Shown here: one piece after another, positions 49,684-61,118 of the stretch | How the letters are laid out: the number at the start of each line of letters is the position of its first letter | How positions within the stretch are numbered: the stretch's first letter is position 1 | Assembly: GCA_002633025.1 (NCBI GenBank) | Contig: NMRB01000076.1 | Coordinates: forward strand, 260,935 to 324,934 | From: Notospermus geniculatus | Taxonomy: Eukaryota > Nemertea > Pilidiophora > Heteronemertea > Lineidae | DNA length: 64,000 bases | Direction of reading: 5' to 3' | The notes under the pieces: generated by a model | Databases searched by the model: none | Seen by the model: the letters and a program-made list of their open reading frames with translations, nothing else | What the model was told of the DNA's origin: nothing | Made by a program: the position numbers and the translations under genes

Positions 49684-50328
49684 CGTGAATGCAAGTACTT
49701 CACATGCTTCTGACACTGTTTGCGAAAAACACATCCACAAAAGTCTGACGTGGGAGACTAGCTTTCTTCTCCTGAAATCTGTTCTTGCATTTCTGATATC
49801 TATTTACGATCTGATCAAACACCTGTGGGCTCTGCTTTGACAAGACGTTCACCTTAAGACCAGACTTGTGTCATAAAGACTAAAAATTCCTTACAGCTGC
49901 TATCTATGACACAGCACTGAAAGCATTTGGCGAACATTTATGTTGTTTTTAAGCTTCATGTATGACGTGAACCTCTTCTTACCCGAGTATTCTAACTAAC
50001 AGAAATCCAAGTGCGTGAATGCAAGTACTTCACATGCTTCTGACACTGTTTGCGAAAAACACATCCACAAAAGTCGTGACGTGGGAGACTAGCTTTCTTC
50101 TCCTGAAACCTGTTCTTGCATTTCTGATATCTATTTACGATCTGATCAAACACCTGTGGGCTCTGCTTTGACAAGACGTTCACCTTAAGACCAGGACTCA
50201 TCCATCCACAGGAATTTCTATTACACCAGACTTGTGTCATAAAGACTAAAAATTCCTTACAGCTGCTATCTATGACACAGCACTGGAAGCATTTGGCGAA
50301 CATTTACGTTGTTTTTAAGCTTCATGTA
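49684..50328. repeat. Direct duplication (~280 and ~315 bp copies)
   Basis: 49684-49963 and 50014-50328 match closely at offset 330. Copy 2 has an extra ~35 bp (GACTCATCCATCCACAGG...). ACCAG lies on both sides of that insert in copy 2 and once in copy 1, so copy 1 probably lost it by a deletion between 5-bp direct repeats. Confidence 0.88.
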
Positions 50329-50900
50329 GGCAGTTTGTTCCACTAAATGGCAAATTAGAACAAATTTTGCATCATCTCTGCAGGCAGTTATGATAACGAT
50401 GAAAAAGATGTGGAAATAATGCTTGGAGAATGGATGCCTTGACGACGGACTTTAACGATTATGCCGCAGCTTTAGAATACAAAAATATCGCTAATTTTCT
50501 CATTTGTGTTCTGCCTGAGGAAAAAGATAATAAGATTTTTTTTTGTTTTGCTTGTTTTGATGGCCAGTTTGGTGTTTGATAGTCTTGAACAATATCAGCA
50601 ATTATGTGGGCGTTCTCAACACTTGTTCTTTTCTGCATTGTGGTCATATTTCTGCAGCTGATCCTTACATGATTACTCAATACTTCTCTGTGGCTCAAAG
50701 AGTTGGCTGCATCTGATTGGCCACGGCGTGAGGAAAGTCTGCTTCTGATTGGTTCCCACAAGGGGAACTTAAAAATGTGATTGGGGCACCCACATGGCTT
50801 GGAAATAACACAAGATGCCCCTTTGTGAACATTGTCTTGTACAAGTTGGATATATGGGCAATTCAGACGTAGAATCTGTTGTCAGTCGTTTGTGTCACTT

Positions 50901-51179
50901 GCCCACAGGTCGACATTGCGTCTTGAAGCAACTCGACGGATCCGTCGCAGATCAAAAAACAACCACGCACAGGTCGACATTTCAGCGATTGAGAGTAACT
51001 CGGGGCAACTGGCAGTTATACCTCGAACAGCACGCTCATGATGCATCCAGCAGTTACTCGGAGACGCAAGCGCGCTCAGGTCGACGAATCGGCAACTGAT
51101 CAGTCACTCTCCGAGTTGCTTCCATTGCCGGAAAGCTAGTTGCCCGAGTTGCTTCAGGACGCAATGTCGACCTGTGGGC
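50901..51179. repeat. Foldback element, GCCCACAGGTCGACATTGCG ends
   Basis: The ends are exact inverted repeats over at least 24 bp (the right ends in the complement, CGACCTGTGGGC). The interior repeats ACAGGTCGACATT, GAGTTGCTTC and AACTCGGGCAACT-like words in both orientations. Confidence 0.8.
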
Positions 51180-51276
51180 ACCTTTTGTCCTATGGAAAGC
51201 GACATTGGTGAGTTGTCCATTGAGAGCCAACTCTTAACGTGGAGGGGAGCACTTTGAATTTTGTAGCATTTCTAAA

Positions 51277-51428
51277 AGCGGCCCATACACAATCAATATT
51301 ATTGCACAATATAGGGCCCAAAATAGGGGCATGTGCTTCTGGCATGATGGGTGGAAGAAAGATTGGCAATAATAGTGCCCATTTTGGTCCTCATATTGTG
51401 CAATAATATTGCGCGTGTATGGGCCGCT
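51277..51428. repeat. Foldback element, AGCGGCCCATACAC ends
   Basis: Left arm AGCGGCCCATACACAATCAA and inner TATTATTGCACAATAT. The right arm is complementary, ending GTGTATGGGCCGCT and followed by TAA. The left flank is TAAA. Same end pattern as the other TAA-flanked elements. Confidence 0.78.
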
Positions 51429-52329
51429 TAACACACAGCTGAGAAATGTTGATTTGATTGAAACCAGCAATACATCTACTATAGAATGAAACCAATAATC
51501 TATGAAACATCTTCAGCTTAACAATGACAATAGTCTAGAAGATGAAGGAAATGTTCAATAATGAAATTCCTTAGTTGTCATTCGAGACCAATACAAGCGC
51601 ACTAATTTAATTAGGCTCGGCGAAGACATGGTTAGTTGTCGGAAAGATTCCTCATGAGTCAAAGAAAGACAATTAAGATTGGAACTCTCACTATAAGGGA
51701 ATGTAACTGGATCCCTTTTGAATGAGAGGTGCTTATTTAATCAACTGGTTTTACAATTACTAATGATTGCTTGATCTGGTCTGTCTAAGAATGTTCCGGT
51801 ATTGAGTTTACTCCACTCCTTTAAGGTCTGAAAGATCCTGCTTCAAGCTGTTGATTGGTTCATAAATAGGGAATCTTTGATCATGTTCCTTCATGAAAAT
51901 CGATCGATCTTCCATGATATATCGAATCATTGGGCACACCTACACAAAACGTGCGCAAGGTGAAACCAAATTATCTTCATGTCAGCTTTTGTGATCTTCC
52001 ATCTCCCTCGTAAAAAACTGATGGTGCCTCATTCACAGTCATTGGAAAGAGGCATATTCATTCTGTAATCAACTGGAAAGTTGTTTCAGACCTGTACCAC
52101 ATGCTATTGACATCTTGACAAAGGTCATAATGCGGCATTGACAACCAGGTATGAAAGTCGATTCTACTCAAAAGTCAGTTTCGACCAGCACGGTTGGTTG
52201 CCATTGATAGTCCTGAGTCAGTTCTCTCCTTTGTCGTGAGTGAGGGTGAAGAAACCACAGCTTTATTGGAAAGTTGCTACAAGAATACAGAGAGAGAGAG
52301 AGAGATCTAACTGGTACTGGCTACCTTAA

Positions 52330-52673
52330 AGGTGCTGCTCCAGTTTTCAGTGTGAGTTGGCTGTCAATGGGCATTTCACCATTGGTTTGTTACGACTTGG
52401 GCTGAGGTCAATGGATACAAATGACTGCTCATAGTATTCTGCAGCTAAAGGCGCCTCTTCACGTGACAATTTTCTATCGAAAGTTTGTTGTCAGATAGTC
52501 AATTATTGCTCTCAGACAGCAATAATTGCTGTCATACAGTGCTGTATGACAGCAATAATTGACTATCTGACAGCAAACTTTCGACAGAAAACTGTCACGT
52601 GGAGCGGCGCCTTAAGTTGCCCATAGACAGCCAACTCGCATGATATAACTTACATGTACGTGGAGCAGCATCT
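52330..52673. repeat. Outer foldback element with AGGTGCTGCTCCA ends, TAA on both sides
   Basis: Ends AGGTGCTGCTCCA and TGGAGCAGCATCT are bordered by TAA at 52327-52329 and 52674-52676. GAGTTGGCTGTCAATGGGC on the left mirrors GCCCATAGACAGCCAACTC on the right. The middle is interrupted by a complete second element (52449-52612). Confidence 0.78.
52449..52612. repeat. Inner foldback element nested in the outer one, TAA on both sides
   Basis: Ends AGGCGCC and GGCGCCT, bordered by TAA at 52446-52448 and 52613-52615. The arms run through GAAAGTTTGTTGTCAGATAG and match over about 75 bp with a few mismatches. Same family as 28154-28331. Confidence 0.85.
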
Positions 52674-53854
52674 TAAGCCTGACTGATGTGGCTGATGTCA
52701 CCACTATAATACCTCAGTTCTGCAGCCACAACTGATGCGGCATCTTCCATCCCATCCCTCGTTCAATTTGAGATGCTTTGCATTATTAACAGTAATTACA
52801 CTAAAGGCGTTCATTAGCACTCCTGTATTCATGGTTGCCTAATTAATGCTTAGGATGATAAAAACTGGCCTGTTGCAAACTTAATTGAAATTTTGATTTA
52901 GAAACTTTCAAGCTTCACTCATAAAAGTTGTAAATTAGCAGTTTTACAAGTTTTTTATGTGCTAACTCTGACTTGTATAACTGTAATCCACTTGAGTTTG
53001 GTGGATTTAATCACACTAAAATTTGGAGTACTTTTATGCTTATGAGGAATTCCTTTTGTATGTCAAGTCATAGTGCTGTCAGAATTGATTGACATTTTAA
53101 TTATGAACTGTCAACAAGTTGTTATAACAAGTTCAATAAGTTCTTTTAACCTTTGGTGAGGTTTGCCATCGAACGCAGCATCCTGCAAATTTGATTGTGC
53201 ATCAGACGCAGAAGCCGGCGTCTTTAGTATGAGTCAAGCTATGCTCTGGCCTCATCCTAAAGTCTGCCATACACAGTTTTGGAAATTCAGATTCAGGGCC
53301 TAAAGTATAGACCTGCATGTATTGTACATGTAATCCTTTCTTGAGCATGTTTAGGGAATTTGGTGAAAAATCAGGCCATCTACGGCAAGCATTCCATCTG
53401 GGGAACATGACGGAAAGGGTATGCTGACATCCTGTCATTTATCATGATACCAAAGCTATCCCCAGAGTGGGACCATCTTCATCCTATCCTGTATTATGCC
53501 GCAGATGAGATCAAGTCGTCACCTAGCCAAAATTAATTCAGTTCATGATGAAGTGGGAAATCTTCATTCAACGTGGATTACGGCTGCTCTAGTGAACGGA
53601 TGCTGGAGAATCTGTAAGGGATATGAAAGGATGCGTTGAAGATATGAGATTAACCCATGAAAGATAAATTGTGTCTAGAGCAGATTGGGAATCTTCTCCA
53701 GTGGGAGGCTCGAGTCAATCTTGTTCCTCAGCCACTGGTCACTGGTTCCCCACAAAAAGGCGTTCCTCCACGTGAGAGTTTTCCTGTGCAAGTTGGCTCT
53801 CAATCGGCAATTCACCATTCTTTGGGTTCCGTCCAGTATTTTCACCAGGGGCGA

Positions 53855-53970
53855 CCGCCACGAAACTACGATAGCACTAACAGGGCCTAACAGAGAAATT
53901 CTGTAATGGTAAAAGCCATTGCATACCTCTCTGTTAGACACTGTTAGTGCTATCGGAGTTTCGTGGCGGC
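53855..53970. repeat. Foldback element, CCGCCACGAAACTACGATAG ends
   Basis: Left arm CCGCCACGAAACTACGATAG then CACTAACAG. The right arm is CTGTTAGTGCTATCG then GAGTTTCGTGGCGG. Directly after it (53971-54204) come repeated CCACCCTGTTTGAA words related to the 17339-17552 element. Confidence 0.78.
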
Positions 53971-54204
53971 CCGCCCAGGCCTTTTAAACAGGGCGGTACC
54001 ACCTTGTTCAAAATTCAGAGGTCATTTTACCACCCTGTTTAAATTTTTACCATCCCGTTTGAAAATGTAACTTGCAATGCATTTTCTATTACACCACCCT
54101 GTTTGAATTTCACTTGCACCCTGTTTGAAAATCCAGGATCTTAAAATCATAGGAAAATGCAGTCAGCCCACCCTGTTTGGAAAAATTTCTGGCTAGAACA
54201 CTGA

Positions 54205-54412
54205 ACCAATGAGACGAACGACTGCCTGCAGTTTCCTGTGGCTGAGTTGCCTTTCTGGCATGGAGAGCCATGCAAGAAAACTCATGAGGAGTGTCACCAT
54301 TACATATTACCAATGAGACGAACGACTGCATACAGTTTCCTGTGGCTGAGTTGCCTTTCTGGCATGGAGAGCCATGCAAGAAAACTCATGAGGAGTGTCA
54401 CCATTACATATT
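54205..54412. repeat. Perfect-looking 104-bp tandem duplication (2 copies)
   Basis: 54205-54308 and 54309-54412 both begin ACCAATGAGACGAACGACTG and end CACCATTACATATT with only one or two differences. Confidence 0.9.
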
Positions 54413-56939
54413 GCTAATACCATTGATCTTCTCCTGATATAAGACACAAAGCTGTTGATATAAATGCCAACTTCCCAATTTAGTGGTAAAACACCCCCAC
54501 CCTACCCTGCACCCCAGGGGCAAATCCACGATTTTGGAAGAGGAGGCGCACTGCTAGAAACATTGAAATCCACGTTGAATTCCAATGATTTGCTCCAAAT
54601 TTCAGAATTTCATGGTCAATTTTACAGATTCGTTGCCTCCCCCCCCTCCCCGGATCCGCGCCTGGCCCCCAACATCTGGCACCATCCCACCCTCACATGA
54701 CAAGTGTGCTCTATAGTAATTAGAAGAAGGGAACAAGATCCCAGATAGCCAATGACAGGTCATACATCTCAAATGATTCTGGTGATGGGAAGCTGGGTGG
54801 AGTAATTAGAAATACAAGTCATGGAGAAACGTCTAATGATTATGAAACCCTGGGAAAGAATGGAAGAAGTATTAATGACCAAAGCTGTCCCTGCAGCTGT
54901 GCCAAAACACTTCGGTCAATGGCATCGTGGCCTTGGATGATGGGAGGCAGCATCACTATCAAGAACAGAGGGAGCAATGTCAACAGAAAGATCAGCCCTT
55001 CTTAACACTGCTGTGCACAGTGTTGCACACAAAAGAGCTATTAGATTAATCGGCCATTTCCCCCAGATCACCAGTGCAGGATGCAGCCTTCTACCATTGA
55101 AGGAGAGAGATGCAGCCTATCCTGTTCAGAACCACACAGACTAGGTTCTTTTCCACAATATATTTACATGTAATGAGATTGCAACAAATTGCAACAAATT
55201 CCTAAAGAAAAGATGCTGTCTTTCAAAAAAAACGACCATCTCTTGTTAACTTCACCAATTGCAACTCTAACCATCCGCATCCTATGCTCATAGTTGACTG
55301 ACATCAACTCCCAGTGATACCAACTCCAAGGAACCAAAGTCACAAGATTCTGCCACAAACCTTCTATTCTAAGTCATAAATCAATTCCTTGGTACATTAT
55401 GATGCTATTGTTTAACACATGTTATCTGCCAATCACACCAAATCCTATTTCTCATTTCGTTCACTTTAATTAAAATCTCTGTTCCCCTCTGGATAGATTC
55501 AGAATTTCATTTCAGTCAAGACAAGACAATCTGTTCCAACTCAAGAAGGCCTCACATCTATATACAAACCGCATCACATCAATCATCAAAACATAACAGA
55601 TTCAACCCAGCTTGAATTGAAACTAGTGGATATGAAACATTTTCCTTTTCATCTTGCCAAGATGGTGTTAACATTCTTGACGGCAAGTTGCTGAGTAGGG
55701 CCATGGGATTAGAGCTTTCCTACTCTTGAATTTCAAACAACTCGTCAAAACTTCCACAATCCTTTCAAAGAAGAGATCATATAGAATGTTAAAATAGTTT
55801 GATTTGGAGCAATATGAACGCATTCAGATTCAAATTGCATCGTATCCTCTTTCGATGCCTACCTTGGGTACGAGTTGTAGCAGAAGACCAGGCCGATACC
55901 ACCGGCTCAGATTATCACTGGGGATGTTTTGCTGATAATCACCTATCGAGTGACAATGAGATGTTTCCAAGGCAATAACGTAAATCCTCCAAACATACTA
56001 GCACTTCTGTGGGTGGGGAATCACCTGGCAGTCAGTGTGCGCCCATACGATAGTGAGCTTTCTCAATGGACAGTTAGGCCTACGACCGATTGTTCGAGTA
56101 TGCTTTCCATTGGAAGGAATCATGGCTAACGCTGACACAGGCGATACGAAGCCATTACGAAAACTTCTTAATGATGCCTAGTCTCAAATACTTCATCACT
56201 GACACCATACTCCAAATGACTGGGAGCGACTGGTCGAACATGGTGCCCACAGAGGTGCACTTACAGTTGTATATTCAAAAATAGCCGATTACTGTAGACA
56301 CGCCAACTTTGAACTTTTACGTCGATGTACGCCAAGAGGATGATGGATGGGATAAGAATTTGAATGGTATCAGTGCCATGGCAAGAAAAAATAAAGTACA
56401 TAAGGCAGGTTGTAGTCTTTAGTTAAAGGATATCTGTCACTGTTTGGAAGATCAAATCCAGAAACCAGGAAGATACTCTATTTTAAAACAGTCGTATCTG
56501 TGACAGATCAGATCAAGTCGAATCCAAACCACTACAAGTCTGATCAGCCAATCATGAAAATATGATTAGATGTCAATCAACCATTTACTGAAAGCGGATT
56601 CCGTAACAAGTTAAGTTCAACAGAAGAACATGTGTATGAAAGTACTACTCCATATGTTGTGGGTAAAAGTCGATGTGGGTTAAAAAATCGTCAGCCTATG
56701 TGGATTCCATCCAAAGTTGCCAGAGTTTGGAAGTAATCCAAGGAGTAGAAATAACACTGTGAGCTGAAGGGATCGCCGAAAATTGAAATTAATTAGAAAG
56801 AAGATGTATTTCCTGCGTTCCATATCAGTAAATACACTCAGCGGAAATTAAGTCTCCCTAGGAAATTGAACGTCAATATTGGCAGAAGTGTTTAGGTATT
56901 AAGATACCGTGACTGTTGAATAGCCGGCGATATTATAAC

Positions 56940-57204
56940 CTGCATTAGGGATGAGATTTCTCATGACTTGATCAGGTTTGGAGTGAAACAACCTGGCAGG
57001 GATAAAAACAGGAGTGTATACAAAAGTGATTTTTTTGGTGAAGTACGGAGGGAGAGCCAAATGGCAAGATAGTTCAGGGTTATCATCGAGGATCGGCAGG
57101 GAACAAGGTGCTGCGATAGGAAAGACATTGCTACGAAAGATAAGGACATCAAAATACTTGTCATTCTCTTCTAAGAACTGATGGCAATCATTGTGATATG
57201 CCAT
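56940..57204 (-). CDS. Candidate minus-strand exon (unidentified protein)
   Basis: On the minus strand a strong acceptor (CTCAATCTTGTCTGTAG) precedes a 265-bp open segment ending at AATGCAG before GT. It reads MAYHNDCHQFLEENDKYFDV, later FPIAAPCSLPILDDNPELSC and FTKKITFVYTPVFIPARLF. It looks like an extracellular or luminal segment with two Cys. I do not recognise the family. It is the best of several minus-strand exon-like segments between 56.9 and 63.1 kb that could be one gene. Confidence 0.3.
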
Positions 57205-57497
57205 CTACAGACAAGATTGAGATGGAGAAACACACAAAGGCCTAATGATAATGTCCTTAGCGAAGAGTTATACACAGATGGTTAACCAAGAAGAAGTGAT
57301 ATTGTTGAAGCTATAACTAATCTCCGGTAAGACATCAAATGGCAACAAGTTATAAAGTAACAATAGACAAAGATATTCCATTCCATGCTGTGACTATCGG
57401 TATGAAGCGAAATGAAAAACCGTTATGACTACCTCCATGGACTAAGACCAACCACGCAGCTTTGATCGAACTATTGGGAACACAATCAGGATTGTAA

Positions 57498-58074
57498 AGC
57501 CAGGCGTACATCGCACTTGCGACTGGAAGTAACTGATCTGGAGACATGTTCCCGAAGCCATCGTTAGGTTAGCGATGTCGTTAAAACTGGGAAAATGCAT
57601 AGCGTAACGATATCGTTAACCGAACGACGGCTTCGGGAACATGGGCCCTGATCAGTCGCTGGTGATGTACGCGCTGCGCGCACATCGCAAAGTCGGCAAG
57701 TCAGTAAAACTAGGAGGATCCAATCAGTCGTCCTGTCCTGGCCGCGTACATCGCACTTGCGACTGGCAGCAACTCAGGTAACATTCGGGGCGTTGAGACT
57801 CGATGAGACTACCGGTAGGTTTCGTTCAGAAAACTGGCACTGATCAGTCACAAGCCCGCGTACATCGCAGTGACTGAACGAAACTGGGTACAACTAGTCA
57901 CTAGAATATGTGCAACTCACGGCGACTGGCAAAATCTCAGTTCCAGCGAGTCACAAGGGTGCGTAGATCGACCGTTCTGGCGACTGATCAGTTGCCTCCA
58001 GTTCCAGCTAGATCCTCCCAGTCGCCAGTAGCTCAATGGTGAATAGTTGTCTTCAGTCGCAAGTGTGATGTATG
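57498..58074. repeat. Palindromic CGCACTTGCGACTG element, inverted relative to the 30.7-kb copy
   Basis: Preceded by TAA (57495-57497). It holds many CAGTCGCAAG/CTTGCGACTG and CTGATCAGTCGC words, in opposite order to 30715-31151. A separate foldback (57543-57648) is inserted near its left side. Confidence 0.75.
57543..57648. repeat. Nested foldback, CATGTTCCCGAAGCC ends
   Basis: ATGTTCCCGAAGCCATCGTT on the left mirrors the right arm, ending GGCTTCGGGAACATGGGCCC. The right end has the GGGCC-class terminus. CTGATC lies next to both edges, in keeping with insertion into the host repeat. Confidence 0.7.
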
Positions 58075-58334
58075 CAACATTAGCAGACGTGAGATGTTCT
58101 AGGTGGCTAGGGGACTTGAGTTGATCAGTGGCACTGTGATGGAAACCTGAAAGAAATACACTCAGGGTTTTGGTCTTGCGCCTCTTCATACGCTTGCATG
58201 TGAGTGGATGAAGAGGAGTGATGTGAAACCCCTGCGGAGAGGATGCAGTCACAGGTATTGGGAAAACACCTGTTGATACAGTGCAGTGTAGCAACAGCCA
58301 GAAGCTAACAAGAACAGTATTTACCCTCTTCCTC

Positions 58335-58743
58335 AGCGGTTTGGTTTTAGAGTGTACAACCCCAGATTTTTGCTCTGTCCTCTCGTTAGCATGGCTTTAT
58401 GGAACACTGGTGCAAACAAGAAGTTGGACTTTTGGCTGTCATTTGATGGGCAGGAGACAACGGAGGATTCATTAGTAACAAATGCAGCGGACAGAAACCC
58501 AACAAGCTCTCTCTGATGGGAAAGCCATGTAGATGAAGCTCCATAAGCCGCAGACAGAGTCCAGGGGCTCAGCTGCATGACAAATTTACGTGGGGTTACT
58601 GGCGAGGAAATGGAGATGTTATCGGGTAATGCGTCCACCAGGCCATCTTGTACATCTAAGTAATTTGCTGGATGGTTTTGGTTGGTTGACATATACTGGG
58701 TTGTAAAATGAATGACAAAGGTCATTGGAATGGAGAGCAGCCG
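58335..58743 (-). CDS. Candidate minus-strand exon (unidentified protein)
   Basis: A very good acceptor (TTGGTCACTTTTCAG) opens a frame of about 135 codons on the minus strand. It starts RLLSIPMTFVIHFTTQYMST and contains LPDNISISSPVTPRKF and FVTNESSVVSCPSNDSQ, with NIS and NES glycosylation-type sites, and ends at a TGA at 58335-58333. A donor-like GTAAAT follows 10 bases later. It reads like an extracellular beta-rich domain. No family is recognised. Confidence 0.33.
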
Positions 58744-59947
58744 CTGAAAAGTGACCAATGGTTCAGCCAATAAAACCAGAGCTTAAGAATATCAAATGAC
58801 CGACTTGATTTACAAGCAGAAAACACGCGATACGATCTTTGAATACAGAGTGGCAGCAATCACTTCTGCCATCAACGGGGAAAGGCTGTTAGGAAGTGTT
58901 TTGACCATTGGAATGGGTGAGTGGGTGCAACAGGAATGATATTCCAGGAGAGAACAGCCCATGTTGGCTCACATCAAAGAAACTGACAAACATGAACAAA
59001 AAGGCTGACATGCGAAAAATGCAATAGGAACTTGTTATAGGAGTCGGCAAACATAGCTAGCAAAGAAACCTGCCTTTGATTACTGAACCATTTGCTAAGC
59101 CCCAAACCTTGCTAAGTAGAACCGAGCTTTAAAAGCTGATAGAGCACTTTTACACTATGGCAAAGATGGCAAACATATTAGTTGGTAGAATGAACACCAT
59201 TTGCCACAACAAACGAGACCTGGTTCAATAAAGCTAACAGTCAGGGATCTAGCAAACATCAAAAGCAAAGAAGAAATGAAAAAAGTGATCTCAGCATGTT
59301 GTATTTGTGTAATATGTTAGCCAAACCATTAGTGGCAACGATCGGGTTTTTTCTGACTATTACCATTGCTAACCAGAGTCGGCTGACAAACACGGGTAGT
59401 GCACAACATTATGTATGGATCATTTAGTCAAGAAAGAATCAGACACTCCACATGATCTGTCTCAGTAACTTGAACCTTATCTGGTGCACATTACATAGTT
59501 CCATACATGGTTTCTCTGGTCAAGTTGGAGTGGATGCTGCTTACAAAGAAGTACTTTGGTCATCCATAACTGGAGTAATTCATTACAAAACATTTTGGTA
59601 AGGAGCTACTGATGGAAATAAATACATCTAGCTCCGCTGAGCTTGAAAAAAATAGGTCATTTATCTTTCATCTCATCTATCGCATTTGCGAACTTGAAAA
59701 TTGGAATGTGCTGAATGCAATTTAAGGCAATTTATTTTATGCCATTTAAAAACATGCTTGATGGCTTATCCTGCAAATGATGTTGTGGTTTTTGTAATGA
59801 AAACTGGACAAGGCAGCAAATTATTTAATGGACTGGTGAAGACTCAAGCTCTTTCTTGGTCCATTTACATCATCTGAGGCTTAGAATACCAAAGGCCAGA
59901 TTTGGCAACTTGGTCAGACAGGCGATTGGCTGTTGATTAAAGGTTAC

Positions 59948-60122
59948 CATACTATGAACTAAAATGCCACAGGCGTCATATTGACTTGGCACCTCAGAAC
60001 AGCCGCTGACCTCCGGCAACGCCATTTGTAATGGACTTCCATTTGTAAGAGTGATATAGAGATGGTGCGAAACATTGGTTCCACCATTATAATTCATCTT
60101 CGAAAGTATATCCTGGCAAAAT
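59948..60122 (-). CDS. Candidate minus-strand exon (unidentified protein)
   Basis: Acceptor-like CCAAATCATAACAG and donor GTAACC bound 175 bp that read FCQDILSKMNYNGGTNVSHH, LYITLTNGSPLQMALPEVSG, CSEVPSQYDACGILVHSM. It has three Cys and an NVS site. The stretch LPEVSGC faintly recalls the C-terminal part of histidine acid phosphatases, but the match is too short to call. Confidence 0.25.
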
Positions 60123-60926
60123 CTGTTATGATTTGGAATGCAATTCACATGCAACTATGTACACAGATGCATTGGTGAGGCGACCAAGATGAGGTGCAAT
60201 GAACTTAAGTACTTCACATTGGCTCCTCATGATTCGCTGGTCGTGGAGAGATCATCAATCGTGACATTCAATAACGTCTCAATCGGCGGACCTGCTGTCC
60301 GTAGTCGTGTTGCGGTTTTCTTCTGAGTAAACAGACCGATCCAATAATGATGATTCCATCCACGAGAATGATTCCAGGGATGGCGTATCAACGTGATACG
60401 GGCTGCAGCCAGTCAGGGAGAAGAAAGAAGGATACCATTGCAATAACTAACACATGCCGACTGATGGCGTTAAGAGAAGAAAGCCTGGTCATGTTTCGCA
60501 TTAAATGAACCGAGAAGGTAGAAGTACAATAAACAAAAGTTTTCTGGCCGTTATTTACAACTTTGGAGTTCTGTACCAGATGAGAAGCAACAGTCGTGGA
60601 GTGGCTTCTGGAGTGGTCTCACTGTTGGTAAGGAACTTTAGGGAAGGGTTTTCGCCACTCTTCTCTGGAAAGGTAACTTGCTGGCCGTAGAAGGTAGATT
60701 ACCAAGGAAGCTGACAAGAACAGGCATTTGACCAGAGGCAGCACAGCAAAGTCCCCCAGTAAACATCAAGACAAACAACAGCAAAAAGCCTTCAAGATTA
60801 GGGTCATATTTTGGCACAATGAGCAGCAGCGTAAAATTTTTAAGGAGATTCAGTCAAACACCACCTCACCTAGAGTCTCAATGATGCAGAAGAACCATCC
60901 CTAGAGATGCAGATTGCACAGCCTAC

Positions 60927-61016
60927 TTCATCATTATTTCATGTTCTTTCTTAAGGAAATTCTCAAGTTTGTCAAAGAAAATGGTCTTGTCAGAACCCGG
61001 TGGATTTTCAATCCAT
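60927..61016 (-). CDS. Candidate minus-strand exon (weak)
   Basis: A 90-bp open segment with acceptor CGCTGAG and donor GTAGGC, reading WIENPPGSDKTIFFDKLENF and KKEHEIMM. Downstream on the same strand (60860-60650) an open frame with a hydrophobic run (FLLLFVLMFTGGLCCAASG) has no clear acceptor. Unidentified. Confidence 0.18.
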
Positions 61017-61118
61017 CTCAGCGTAAGTGATCAATAAACCATGATCACCTCCGATGCCGATCGCATGATAAATGGGACAGGTCTTGACACTCAAATCCCT
61101 AAGTGGTCCTCAAACTGA

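Larger units (their letters stand above)
48924..56939. other. Downstream interval: presumed NDST intron, repeats only
   Basis: No exon is supported on either strand. It holds duplications (49684-50328, 54205-54412) and foldbacks (50901-51179, 51277-51428, 52330-52673, 53855-53970), plus a short GA run near 52282-52303. At 54.98-55.1 kb a frame reads KRAIRLIGHFPQI, faintly like the tail of a LINE reverse transcriptase, too short to call. The rest shows nothing. Confidence 0.55.

Noticed and set aside
54980-55150. Possible LINE reverse-transcriptase tail (KRAIRLIGHFPQI)
   Set aside because: Too short, with stops around it and no other LINE motif nearby.
57350-57547. Minus-strand frame reading YNPDCVPNSSIKAAW
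   Set aside because: Its start runs into the CGCACTTGCGACTG repeat element at 57498, so at least part is repeat-derived, and I see no acceptor.
60650-60860. Minus-strand frame with a membrane-like stretch (FLLLFVLMFTGG)
   Set aside because: It looks protein-like, but a stop lies directly upstream with no AG acceptor between, so I did not list it as an exon.
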